Below are positions 12,241 to 25,345 of a DNA stretch of 64,000 nt, one piece after another; position 1 is the stretch's first letter, and each line of letters starts with the position of its first letter. Under the pieces are notes generated by a model. That model made no database searches, had not been told where the DNA came from, and worked only from the letters and a program-made list of their open reading frames with translations. The position numbers and the translations under genes are program-made. The DNA is from Megalopta genalis. Taxonomy: Eukaryota > Arthropoda > Insecta > Hymenoptera > Halictidae. The stretch covers positions 124,001 to 188,000 of the forward strand of contig NW_027476223.1 of the NCBI RefSeq assembly GCF_051020955.1. Reading direction: 5' to 3'.

Positions 12241-15200
12241 GTTTGCTTCGCATGCTATTGAAGCTAAATCAAGTGTATCACAAGTATTTGAAGCTAAACC
12301 ATTTGTTTCGCATGGATTCGAAGATTAGCCTTCTACTTCGCATTGATTAGATGCTAAATCATGTGTTTAGCATGGGTTTGAAGCTAACTCGTTTGTTTCG
12401 CCTGCATTTGAAGCTATATCACTTATATTCACAAGTATGTGAAGCTAAATCATTCGTTTCGCATGGATTTGAAGCAAAGCCATCAACTTCGCGTTGACTT
12501 GATACTATATCGTGTTTTTCGTTTGGACTAGAAGCTAACTCGTTTGTTTAGCATGTTGTTGAAGCTAAATCATGTATATCACAAGTATTTGAAGCTATAT
12601 CATATGTTTCGCATGGATTCGAAGATAACCCTTCTAATTCGCATTGATTTGAAGCTAAATCTTGTGTTTCGCATGGATTTGAAGCTAACTCGTTTGTTTC
12701 GCATGCTGTTGAAGCTAAGTCATGTATATCACAAGTATTTGAAGCTAAACCATTTGATTCGCATGGATTCGAAGATAAGCCTCCTACATCGCATTGATTT
12801 GAAGCTAAATCATGTGTTCGCATGGATTTGAAGCTAACTCGTTTCTTTCGCATGCTGTTGAAGCTAAATCATGTATATCACAAGTATTTGAAGCTATTTC
12901 ATATGTTTCGCATGGATTCGAAGATAACCCTTCTAATTCGCATTGATTTGAAGCTAAATCATTCGTTACGCATGGATTTGAAGCTAAGCCATAAACTTCG
13001 CGTTGAATTGATGCTAAATCATGTTTTTCGTTTGGACTTGAAGCTAACTCCTTTATTTCGCATGCTGTTGAAGCTAAATCAAGTGTATCACAAGTATTTG
13101 AATCCAAATCATGTGTTTCACATGGATTTGAAGGTAACTTTTTTTGTTTCGCATGCAGTTGAAGCTGAATCATGTATACCACAAGCATTTGAAGCTAAAC
13201 TATTCGTTTCGCATGGATTCGAAGATAAGCCTTCCACTTCGCATTGATTTGAAACTAAATCATGTGTTCCGCATGAATTTGAAGCTGACTCGTTTGTTTC
13301 GCATGCATTTGAAGCCATATCACTTATATTTTCAAGTATGTGAAGCTAAATCATTCGTTTCGCATGGATTTGAAGCTAACTCGTTTGTTTCGCAGGCAGT
13401 TGAAGCTGAATCATGTATATCAAAAGTATTTGAAGCTAAACTATTCGTTTCGCATGGATCCGAAGATAAGCCTTCCACTTCGCATTGATTTGAAACTAAA
13501 TCATGTGTTCCGCATGGATTTGAAGCTGACTCGTTTGTTTCGCATGCAGTTGAAGCTGAATCATGTATATCACAAGTATTTGCGGCTAAACCATTTGTTT
13601 CGCATGGATTCGAAGGTAACCCTTCTACTTCGCATTGATTTTAATCTAAATCATGTGTTTCGCATGGATTTGAAGCTAACTCGTTTGTTTCGCATGCTGT
13701 TGAAGCTAAATCATGTATATCACAAGTATTTGAAGCTATTTCATATGTTTCGCATGGATTCGAAGATAACCCTTCTAATTCGCATTGATTTGAAGCTAAA
13801 TCATTCGTTACGCATGGATTTGAAGCTAAGCCATAAACTTCGCGTTGAATTGATGCTAAATCATGTTTTTCGTTTGGACTTGAAGCTAACTCCTTTATTT
13901 CGCATGCTGTTGAAGCTAAATCAAGTGTATCACAAGTATTTGAATCCAAATCATGTGTTTCACATGGATTTGAAGGTAACTTTTTTTGTTTCGCATGCAG
14001 TTGAAGCTGAATCATGTATACCACAAGCATTTGAAGCTAAACTATTCGTTTCGCATGGATTCGAAGATAAGCCTTCCACTTCGCATTGATTTGAAACTAA
14101 ATCATGTGTTCCGCATGAATTTGAAGCTGACTCGTTTGTTTCGCATGCATTTGAAGCCATATCACTTATATTTTCAAGTATGTGAAGCTAAATCATTCGT
14201 TTCGCATGGATTTGAAGCTAACTCGTTTGTTTCGCAGGCAGTTGAAGCTGAATCATGTATATCAAAAGTATTTGAAGCTAAACTATTCGTTTCGCATGGA
14301 TCCGAAGATAAGCCTTCCACTTCGCATTGATTTGAAACTAAATCATGTGTTCCGCATGGATTTGAAGCTGACTCGTTTGTTTCGCATGCAGTTGAAGCTG
14401 AATCATGTATATCACAAGTATTTGCGGCTAAACCATTTGTTTCGCATGGATTCGAAGGTAACCCTTCTACTTCGCATTGATTTTAATCTAAATCATGTGT
14501 TTCGCATGGATTTGAAGCTAACTCGTTTGTTTCGCATGCTGTTGAAGCTAAATCATGTATATCACAAGTATTTGAAGCTAAACCATTTGTTTCGCATGGA
14601 TTCGAAGATAAGCCTCCTACTTCGCATTGATTTGAAGCTAAATCATGTGTTCGCATGGATTTGAAGCTAACTCGTTTGCTTCGCATGCTGTTGAATCTAA
14701 ATCAAGTGTATCACAAGTATTTAAACCTAAACCATTTGTTTCGCATGGATTCGAAGATAAGCCTTCCACTTCGCATTGATTTGAAGCTAAATCATGTGTT
14801 CCGCATGGATTTGAAGCTGATTCGATTGTTTCGCATGCAGTTGAAGCTGAATCATGTATATCACAAGTATTTGCGGCTTAACCATTTGTTTCGCATGGAT
14901 TCGAATATTAGCCTCTACTTCGCATTGATTAGATGCTAAATCATGTGTTTAGCATGGGTTTGAAGTTAACTCGTTTGTTTCGCCTGCATTTGAAGCTATA
15001 TCACTTATATTAACAAGTATGTGAAGCTAAATCATTCGTTTCGCATGGATTTGAAGCAAAGCCATCTACTTCGCGTTGACTTGATACTAAATCATGTTTT
15101 TCGTTTGGACTTGAAGCTAACTCGTTTGTTTAGCATGTTGTTGAAGCTAAATCATGTATATCACAAGTATTTGAAGCTATATCATATGTTTCGCATGGAT

Positions 15201-18200
15201 TCGAAGATAACCCTTCTAATTCGCATTGATTTGAAGCTAAATCATGTGTTTCGCATGGATTTGAAGCTAACTCGTTTGTTTCGCATGCTGTTGAAGCTAA
15301 GTCATGTATATCACAAGTATTTGAAGCTAAACCATTTGTTTCGCATGGATTCGAAGATAAACCTCCCACCTCGCATTGATTTGAAGCTAAATCATGTGTT
15401 CGCCTGGACTTGAAGCTACCTCGTTTGTTTCGCATTCTGTTGAAGCTAAATCAAGTGTATCACAAGTATTTGAAGCCAAACCATTTGCTTCGCATGGATT
15501 CGAAGCTCAGCCTTCTACTTCGCATTTATTAGATGGTAAATCATGCGTTTCGCATGGCTTTGAAGCTAACTCGTTTGTTTCGCATTCTGTTGAAGCTAAA
15601 TCATGCATATCACAAGTATTTGAAGCTAAACCATTTGTTTCGCATGGATTCGAAGATAAGCCTCCTACTTCGCATTGATTTGAAGCTAAATCATGTGTTC
15701 GCATGGATTTGAAGCTACCTCGTTTGTTTCGCATGCTGTTAAAGCTAAATCATGTATATCACAAGTATTTGATGCTAAACCATTTGCTTCGCATGGATTC
15801 GAAGGTCAGCCTTCTACTTCGCATTGATTAGATGCTAAATCATGTGTTTCGCATGGGTTTGAAGCTAACTCGTTTGTTTCGCCTGCATTTGAAGTCATAT
15901 CACTTATATTTTCAAGTATGTGAAGCTAAATCATTCGTTTTGCATGGATTTGAAGCTAAGCCATCAACTTCGCATTGATTTGAAGCTAAATCATGTGTTT
16001 CGCATGGATTTGAATCTAACTCGTTTGTTTCGCCTTCATTTGAAGCTATATCACTTATATTCACAAGTATGTGAAGCTAAATCATTCGTTTCGCATGGAT
16101 TTGAAGCTAAGCCATCAACTTCGCGTTGACTTGATGCTAAATCATGTGTTTCGCATGGATTTGAATCTAACTCGTTTGTTTCGCATGCTGTTGAAGTTAA
16201 ATCATGTATATCACATGTATTTGAAGCTATATCATTTGTTTCGCATGGATTCGAAGATAACCCTTCTAATTCGCATTCATTAGAACCTAAATCATGTGTT
16301 TCGCATGGATTTGAAGCTAACTCGTTTGTTTCGCATGCTGTTGAAGCTAAATCATGTATATCACAAGTATTTGAAGTTAAACAATTTGTTTCGCATGGTT
16401 TCGAAGATAATCCATATACTTCGCATTGATTTGAAGCTAAATCATGTGTTTCGCATGGGTTTGAAGCTAACTCGTTTGTTTCGCCTTCATTTGAAGCTAT
16501 ATCACTTATATTCACAAGTATGTGAAGCTAAATCATTCATTTCGCATGGATTTGAAGCTAAGCCATCAACTTCGCGTTGACTTGATGCTAAATCATGTGT
16601 TTCGCATGGATTTGTAGCTAACTCGTTTGTTTCGCATGCTGTTGAAGCTGAATCATGTATATCACAAGTATTTGTAGCTATATCATATGTTTCGCATGGA
16701 TTCGAAGATAACCCTTCTAATTCGCATTGATTTGAAGCTAAATCATGTGTTTCGCATGGATTTGAAGCTAACTCGTTTGTTTCGCATGCAGTTGAAGCTG
16801 AATCATGAATATCACAGGTATTTGAAGCTAATCTATTCGTTTCGCATGGATTCGAAGATAACCCTTCTTCTTCGCATTGATTTGAAGCTAAATCATGTGT
16901 TTCGCATGGGTTTGAAGCTAACTCGTTTATTTCGCATGCTGTTGAAGCTAAATCATGTATATCACAAGTATATGAAGCTAATCCATTTGTTTCGCATGGT
17001 TTCGAAGATATGCCTTCTACTTCGCATTGATTTGAAGATAAATCATGTGTTTCGCATGGATTTGAATCTAACTCGTTTGTTTCGCATGCTGTTGGAACTA
17101 AATCATGTATATCACAAGTATTTGAAGCTATATCATTTGTTTCGCATTTATTCGAAGATAAGCCTTCTACTTCGCATTGATTTTAATCTAAATCATGTGT
17201 TTCGCATGGATTTGAAGCTAACTCGTTTGTTTCGCATGCAGTTGAAGCTGAATCATGTATATCACAAGTATTTGAAGCTAAACCATTTGATTCCCATGGA
17301 ATTGGAGCTAAGCTTTCTACTTAGCATTGATTTGAAGATAAATCATGTTTTTCGCTTGGACTTGAAGTTAACTCGTTTGCTTCGCATGCTGTTGAAGCTA
17401 AATCATGTATATCACAAGTATTTGAAGCTATATCATATGTTTCGCATGGATTCGAAGATAAGCCTCCTACTTCGCATTGATTTGAAGCTAAATCATGTGT
17501 TTCGCATGGATTTGAATCTAACTCCTTTGTTTCGCATGCTGTTGAAGTTAAATCATGTATATCACATGTATTTGAAGCTATATCATTTGTTTCGCATGGA
17601 TTCGAAAATAACCCTTCTAATTCGCATTCATTGGAACCTAAATCATGTGTTTCGCATGGATTTGAAGCTAACTCGTTTGTTTCGCATGCTGTTGAAGCTA
17701 AATCATGTATATCACAAGTATTTGAAGTTAAACAATTTGTTTCGCATGGTTTCGAAGATAATCCATATACTTCGCATCGATTTGAAGCTAAATCATGTGT
17801 TTCGCATGGGTTTGAAGCTAACTCGTTTGTTTCGCCTGCATTTGAAGCTATATCACTTAAATTCACAAGTATGTGAAGCTAAATCATTCGCTTCGCATGG
17901 ATTTGAAGCTAAGCCATCAACTTCGCGTTGACTTGATGCTAAATCATGTGTTTCGCATGGATTTGAAGCTAACTCGTTTGTTTCGCATGCTGTTGAAGCT
18001 AAATCATGCATATCACAAGTATTTGAAGTTAAACAATTTCTTTCGCATGGTTTCGAAGGTAATCCATATACTTCGCATTGATTTGAAGCTAAATCATGTG
18101 TTTCGCATGGGTTTGAAGCTAACTCGTTTGTTTCGCCTGCATTTGAAGCTATATTACTTATATTGACAAGTATGTGAAGCTAAATCATTCGCTTCGCATG

Positions 18201-19716
18201 GATTTGAAGCTAAGCCATCAACTTCGCGTTGACTTGATGCTAAATCATGTGTTTCGCATGGATTTGAAGCTAACTCGTTTGTTTCGCATGCTGTTGAAGC
18301 TAAATCAAGTGTATCACAAGTATTTGAAGCTAAACCATTTGTTTCGCATGGATTCGAAGATCAGCCTTCTACTTCGCATTGATTAGATGCTAAATCATGT
18401 GTTTCGCATGGGTTTGAAGCTAACTCGTTTGTTTCGCTTGCATTTGAAGCCATATCACTTATATTTTCAAGTATGTGAAGCTAAATCATTCGTTTTGCAT
18501 GGATTTGAAGCTAAGCCATCAACTTCGCGTTGACTTGATGCTAATTCATGTGTTTCGCATGGATTTGAAGCTAACTCGTTTGTTTCGCAGGCAGTTGAAG
18601 CTGAATCATGTATATTAAAAGTATTTGAAGCTAAACTATTCGTTTCGCATGGATTCGAAGATAAGCCTTCCACTTCGCATTGATTTGAAGCTAAATCATG
18701 TGTTCCGCATGGATTTGAAGCTGACTCGTTTATTTCGCATCTAGTTGAAGCTGAATCATGTATATCACAAGTATTTGCGGCTAAACCATTTGTTTCGCAT
18801 GGATACGAAAGTAACCCTTCTACTTCGCATTGATTTTAATCTAAATCATGTGTTTCGCATGGATTTCAAGCTAACTCGTTTGTTTCGCATGCTGTTGAAG
18901 CTAAATCATGTATACCACAAGTATTTGAAGCTAAACCATTTGTTTCGCTTTGATTCGAAGATAAGCCTTCCACTTCGCATTGATTTGATGCTAAATCATG
19001 AGTTTCGCATGGATTTTAAGCAAACTCGTTTGTTTCGCATGCTGTTGAAGCTAAATCAAGTGTATCACAAGTATTAGAAGCTAAACCATTTGTTTCGCAT
19101 GGATTCGAAGATCAGCCTTCTACTTCGCATTGATTAGATGCTAAATCATGTGTTTCGAATGGATTTGAAGCTAACTCGTTTGTTTCGCATGCTGTTGAAG
19201 CTAAATCATGTATATCACAAGTATTTGAAGCTAAATCATGTGTTTCGCATGGATTATAAGCTAACTCGTTTGTTTCGCATGCAGTTGAAGCTAAATCCTG
19301 TATATCACCAGTATTTGAAGCTAAACCATTTGTTTCGCATGGATTCGAAGATAAGCCTTCTACTTCGCATTGATTTTAATCTAAATCATGTGTTTCGCAT
19401 GGATTTGAAGCTAACTCGATTGTTTCGCATGCTATTGTAGCTAAATCAAGTACATCACATGTATTTGAAGCTAAACCATTAGTATCGCATGGAATCGAAG
19501 ATAAGCCTCCTACCTCGCATTGATTTGAAGCTAAATCATGTGTTCGCATGGATTTGAAACTAACTTGTTTGATTCGCGAGCAGTTGAAGCTAAATCAGGT
19601 GTATCACATGTATTTGAAGCTAAACCATTTGCTTCGCATGGATTCGAAGATCAGCCTTCTACTTCGCATTGATTTGATGGTAAATCATGTGTTTCGCATG
19701 GATTTGAAGCTAGCTC
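12241..19716. repeat. 7476-bp macro-unit, copy 2
   Basis: Second copy, directly adjoining the first. It departs from copy 1 just after the position equivalent to 12240, where copy 1 runs into gcatgctattg and copy 2 into gcatgctgttg near 19728. Near-identity over 7.4 kb implies a recent event, either unequal crossing-over or a duplicated placement by the assembler. The sequence alone cannot separate the two. Confidence 0.92.
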
Positions 19717-20100
19717 GTTTGTTTCGCATGCTGTTGAAGCTAAATCATGTATATCACAAGTATTTGAAGCTAAACCATTTGTATCGCATGGGATCGAAGA
19801 TAAGCCTCCTACTTCGCATCGATTTGAAGCTAAATCATGTGTTTCGCATGGATTTGAAGCTAGCTCGTTTGTTTCGCATGCTGTTGAAGCTAAATCATGT
19901 ATATCACAAGTATATGAAGCTAATCCATTTGTTTCGCATGGATTCGAATATAAGCCTTCCACTTCGCATTGATTTGAAGCTAAATCATGTGTTCCGCATG
20001 GATTTGAAGCTAACTCGTTTGTTTCGCATGCAGTTGAAGCTGAATCATGTATATCACAAGTATTTGAAGCTAAACCATTTGCTTCGCATGGATTCGAAGA
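19717..20100. repeat. HORs with gggatcgaag variants after the 7476-bp pair
   Basis: Ordinary HORs distinguished by atcgcatgggatcgaag in the D/E junction near 19785, which destroys the usual TTCGAA, and by gcatcgatttgaagc near 19817. The same variants mark 21730-22200 and 25635-26105, so this is a related block. No gene-like content. Confidence 0.8.
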
Positions 20101-23100
20101 TCAGCCTTCTACTTCGCATTGATTAGATGCTAAATCATGTGTTTCGCATGGGTTTGAAGCTAACTCGTTTGTTTCGCCTGCATTTGAAGCCATATCACTT
20201 ATATTTTCAAGTATGTGAAGCTAAATCATTCGTTTTGCATGGATTTGAAGCTAAGCCATCAACTTCGCGTTGACTTGATGCTAATTCATGTGTTTCGCAT
20301 GGATTTGAAGCTAACTCGTTTGTTTCGCAGGCAGTTGAAGCTGAATCATGTTTATCAAAAGTATTTGAAGATAATCTATTCGTTTCGCATGGATTCGAAT
20401 ATAAGCCTTCCACTTCGCATTGATTTGAAGCTAAATCATGTGTTCCGCATGGATTTGAAGCTAACTCGTTTGTTTCGCATGCAGTTGAAGCTGAATCATG
20501 TATATCACAAGTATTTGAAGCTAAACCATTTGCTTCGCATGGATTCGAAGATCAGCCTTCTACTTCGCATTGATTAGATGCTAAATCATGTGTTTCGCAT
20601 GGGCTTGAAGCTAACTCGTTTGTTTCGCTTGCATTTGAAGCCATATCACTTATATTTTCAAGTATGTGAAGCTAAGTCATTCGTTTTGCATGGATTTGAA
20701 GCTAAGCCATCAACTTCGCGTTGACTTGATGCTAATTCATGTGTTTCGCATGGATTTGAAGCTAACTCGTTTGTTTCGCAGGCAGTTGAAGCTGAATCAT
20801 GTATATTAAAAGTATTTGAAGCTAAACTATTCGTTTCGCATGGATTCGAAGATAAGCCTTCCACTTCGCATTGATTTGAAGCTAAATCATGTGTTCCGCA
20901 TGGATTTGAAGCTGACTCGTTTGTTTCGCATCTAGTTGAAGCTGAATCATGTATATCACAAGTATTTGCGGCTAAACCATTTGTTTCGCATGGATTCGAA
21001 GGTAACCCTTCTACTTCGCATTGATTTTAATCTAAATCATGTGTTTCGCAAGGATTTCAAGCTAACTCGTTTGTTTCGCATGCTGTTGAAGCTAAATCAT
21101 GTATATCACAAGTATTTGAAGCTAAACCATTTGTTTCGCATGGATTCGAAGATAAGCCTCCTACTTCGCATTGATTTGAAGCTAAATCATCTGTTTCGCA
21201 TGGATTTGTAGCTAACTCGTTTGTTTCGCATGCAGTTGAAGCTAAATCATGTATATCACCAGTATTTGAAGCTAAACCATTTGTTTCGCATGGATTCGAA
21301 GATAAGGCTTCTACTTCGCATTGATTTTAATCTAAATCATGTGTTTCGCATGGATTTGAAGCTAACTCGATTGTTTCGCATGCTATTGTAGCTAAATCAA
21401 GTACATCACATGTATTTGAAGCTAAACCATTTGTATCGCATGGAATCGAAGATAAGCCTCCTACCTCGCATTGATTTGAAGCTAAATCATGTGTTCGCAT
21501 GGATTTGAAACTAACTTGTTTGATTCGCGAGCAGTTGAAGCTAAATCAGGTGTATCACATGTATTTGAAGCTAAACCATTTGCTTCGCATGGATTCGAAG
21601 ATCAGCCTTCTACTTCGCATTGATTTGATGCTAAATCATGTGTTTCGCATGGATTTGAAGCTAGCTCGTTTGTTTCGCATGCTGTTGAAGCTAAATCATG
21701 TATATCACAAGTATTTGAAGCTAAACCATTTGTATCGCATGGGATCGAAGATAAGCCTCCTACTTCGCATCGATTTGAAGCTAAATCATGTGTTTCGCAT
21801 GGATTTGAAGCTAACTCGTTTGTTTCGCATGCTGTTGAAGCTAAATCATATATATCACAATTATTTGAAGCTAACCCATTTGTTTCGCATTTATTCGAAG
21901 CTAAGCCTTCTACTTCGCATTGATTTGATGCTAAATCATGTGTTTCGCATGGATTTGAAGCTAGCTCGTTTGTTTCGCATGCTGTTGAAGCTAAATCATG
22001 TATATCACAAGTATATGAAGCTAATCCATTTGTTTCGCATGGTTTCGAAGATAAGCCTTCTACTTCGCATTGATTTTAATCTAAATCATGTGTTTCGCAT
22101 GGATTTGAAGCTAGCTCGTTTGTTTCGCATGCTGTTGAAGCTAAATCATGTATATCACAAGTATTTGAAGCTAAACCATTTGTATCGCATGGGATCGAAT
22201 ATAAGCCTTCCACTTCGCATTGATTTGAAGCTAAATCATGTGTTCTGCATGGATTTGAAGCTAACTCGTTTGTTTCGCATGCAGTTGAAGCTGAATCATG
22301 TATATCACAAGTATTTGAAGCTAAACCATTTGCTTCGCATGGATTCGAAGATCAGCCTTCTACTTCGCATTGATTAGATGCTAAATCATGTGTTTCGCAT
22401 GGGTTTGAAGCTAACTCGTTTGTTTCGCCTGCATTTGAAGCCATATCACTTATATTTTCAAGTATGTGAAGCTAAATCATTCGTTTTGCATGGATTTGAA
22501 GCTAAGCCATCAACTTCGCGTTGACTTGATGCTTATTCATGTGTTTCGCATGGATTTGAAGCTAACTCGTTTGTTTCGCAGGCAGCTGAAGCTGAATCAT
22601 GTATATCAAAAGTATTTGAAGCTAAACTATTCGTTTCGCATGGATTCGAAGATAAGCCTTCCACTTCGCATTGATTTGAAGCTAAATCATGTGTTCCGCA
22701 TGGATTTGAAGCTGACTCGTTTGTTTCGCATGCAGTTGAAGCTGAATCATGTATATCACACGCATTTGCGGCTAAACCATTTGTTTCGCATGGATTCGAA
22801 GGTAACCCTTCTACTTCGCATTGATTTGAAGCTAAATCATGTGTTTCGCATGGATTTGAATCTAACTCGTTTGTTTCGCATGCTGTTGAAACTAAATCAT
22901 GTATATCACAAGTATTTGAAGCTAAACCATTTGCTTCGCATGGATTCGAAGATCAGCCTTCTACTTCGCATTGATTAGATGCTAAATCATGTGTTTCGCA
23001 TGGGTTTGAAGCTAACTCGTTTGTTTCGCCTGCATTTGAAGCCATATCACTTATATTTTCAAGTATGTGAAGCTAAATCATTCGTTTTGCATGGATTTGA

Positions 23101-23462
23101 AGCTAAGCCATCAACTTCGCGTTGACTTGATGCTAATTCATGTGTTTCGCATGGATTTGAAGCTAACTCGTTTGTTTCGCAGGCAGTTGAAGCTGAATCA
23201 TGTATATCAAAAGTATTTGAAGATAAACTATTCGTTTCGCATGGATTCGAATATAAGCCTTCCACTTCGCATTGATTTGAAGCTAAATCATGTGTTCCGC
23301 ATGGATTTGAAGCTAACTCGTTTGTTTCGCATGCAGTTGAAGCTGAATCATGTATATCACAAGTATTTGAAGCTAAACCATTTGCTTCGCATGGATTCGA
23401 AGATCAGCCTTCTACTTCGCATTGATTAGATGCTAAATCATGTGTTTCGCATGGGTTTGAAG
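20101..23462. repeat. 3905-bp-offset duplication, copy 1
   Basis: Matches about 24006-27370 at offset 3905-3906. Shared variants include gataatctattcg near 20371 and 24276, cacaattatttgaagc near 21856 and 25761, and cgatttgaagc after gggatcg near 21770 and 25675. Within it, 20631-21131 resembles 18440-18940 (offset 2191) and 21216-21741 resembles 19265-19790 (offset 1951), so it is itself a shortened relative of the right end of the 7476-bp unit. Confidence 0.85.
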
Positions 23463-25345
23463 CAACTCGTTTGTTTTCCGCCTGCATTTGAAGCCATATC
23501 ACTTATATTTTCAAGTATGTGAAGCTAAATCATTCGTTTTGCATGGATTTGAAGCTAAGCCATCAACTTCGCCGTTGACTTGATGCTTATTCATGTGTTT
23601 CGCATGGATTTGAAGCTAACTCGTTTGTTTCGCAGGCAGCTGAAGCCTGAATCATGTATATCAAAAGTATTTGAAGCTAAACTATTCGTTTCGCATGGAT
23701 TCGAAGATAAGCCTTCCACTTCGCATTGATTTGAAGCTAAATCATGTGTTCCGCATGGATTTGAAGCTGACTCGTTTGTTTCGCATGCAGTTGAAGCTGA
23801 ATCATGTATATCACACGTATTTGCGCTAAACCATTTGTTTCGCATGGATTCGAGGTAACCCTTCTACTTCGCATTGGTTTGAAGCTAAATCATGTGTTTC
23901 GCATGGATTTGAATCTAACTCGTTTGTTTCGCATGCTGTTGAAACTAAATCATGTATATCACAAGTATTTGAAGCTAAACCATTTGCTTCGCATGGATTC
24001 GAAGATCAGCCTTCTACTTCGCATTGATTAGATGCTAAATCATGTGTTTCGCATGGTTTGAAGCTAACTCGTTTGTTCTCGCCTGCATTTGAAGCCATAT
24101 CACTTATATTTTCAAGTATGTGAAGCTAAATCATTCGTTTTGCATGGATTTGAAGCTAAGCCATCAACTTCGCGTTGACTTGATTGCTAATTCATGTGTT
24201 TCGCATGGATTTGAAGGCTAACTCGGTTTGTTTCGCAGGCAGTTGAAGCTGAATCATGTATATCAAAAGTATTTGAAGATAATCTATTCGTTTCGCATGG
24301 ATTCGAATATAAGCCTTCCACTTCGCATTGATTTGAAGCTAAATCATGTGTTCTCCGCATGGATTGAAGCTAACTCGGTTGTTTCGCATGCAGTTGGAAG
24401 CTGAATCATGTATATCACAAGTATTTGAAGCTAAACCATTTGCTTCGCATGGATTCGAAGATCAGCCTTCTACTTCGCATTGATTAGATGCTAAAATCAT
24501 GTGTTTCGCATGGGTTTGAAGCTAACTCGTTTGTTTCGCTTGCATTTGAAGCCATATCACTTATATTTTCAAGTATGTGAAGCTAAATCATTCGTTTTGC
24601 ATGGATTTGAAGCTAAGCCATCAACTTCGCGTTGACTTGATGCTAATTCATGTGTTTCGCATGGATTTGAAGCTAACTCGTTTGTTTCGCAGGCAGTTGA
24701 AGCTGAATCATGTATATTAAAAGTATTTGAAGCTAAACTATTCGTTTCGCATGGATTCGAAGATAAGCCTTCCACTTCGCATTGATTTGAAGCTAAAATC
24801 ATGTGTTCCGCATGGATTTGGAAGCTGACTCGTTTGTTTCGCATCTAGTTGAAGCTGAATCATGTAATCACAAGTATTTGCGCTAAACCATTTGTTTCGC
24901 ATGGATTCGAAGGTAACCCTTCTACTTCGACATTGATTTTAATCTAAATCATGTGTTTCGCAAGGATTTCAAGCTAACTCGTTTGTTTCGCATGCTGTTG
25001 AAGCTAAATCATGTATATCACAAGTATTTGAAGCTAAACCATTTGTTTCGCATGGATAAGCCTCCTACTTCGCATTGATTTGAAGCTAAATCATCTGTTT
25101 CGCATGGATTTGTAGCTAACTCGTTTGTTTCGCATGCAGTTGAAGCTAAATCATGTATATCACCAGTATTTGAAGCTAAACCATTTGTTTCGCATGGATT
25201 CGAAGATAAGGCTTCTACTTCGCATTGATTTTAATCTAAATCATGTGTTTCGCCTGGATTTGAAGCTAACTCGATTGTTTCGCATGCTATTGTAGCTAAA
25301 TCAAGTACATCACATGTATTTGAAGCTAAAACCATTTGTATCGCA
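23460..25345. other. Cluster of single-base indels, probable sequence-quality defect
   Basis: At least twenty small indels break the 30-bp register here. Examples are gttttccgcc near 23475, gaagcctgaatc near 23643, ttgttctcgcc near 24074, gaaggctaactcgg near 24214, gttctccgcatggattg near 24350, cttcgacattg near 24926, and an 8-bp loss at catggataagcctc near 25052. Neighbouring kilobases at 20.1-23.4 and 25.4-26.6 kb have almost none. The indels fall at short homopolymers or duplicate one base, which is typical of uncorrected reads. Real relaxed decay cannot be excluded. Confidence 0.7.
23463..24005. repeat. Block between the 3905-bp copies, related to 22430-22980
   Basis: This segment resembles 22430-22980 (offset about 1053), sharing the gcaggcagctgaagc variant near 22580 and 23633. 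It carries several single-base gains and losses that its relative lacks, for example gaagcaactcg near 23461, gccgttgac near 23571 and ttcgaggtaacc near 23848. Confidence 0.8.

Noticed and set aside
20331..20345. tttcgcag|gcag as a recurring 3' splice site
   Set aside because: The cag/g pattern is a common B/C junction variant of the satellite. No matching donor, polypyrimidine tract of usual length or exon-like frame was seen.
23460..25345. Frameshift-rich stretch as a decaying pseudogene
   Set aside because: There is no intact gene relative; the neighbouring clean copies are equally non-coding satellite. The indel burst is better explained by consensus error.
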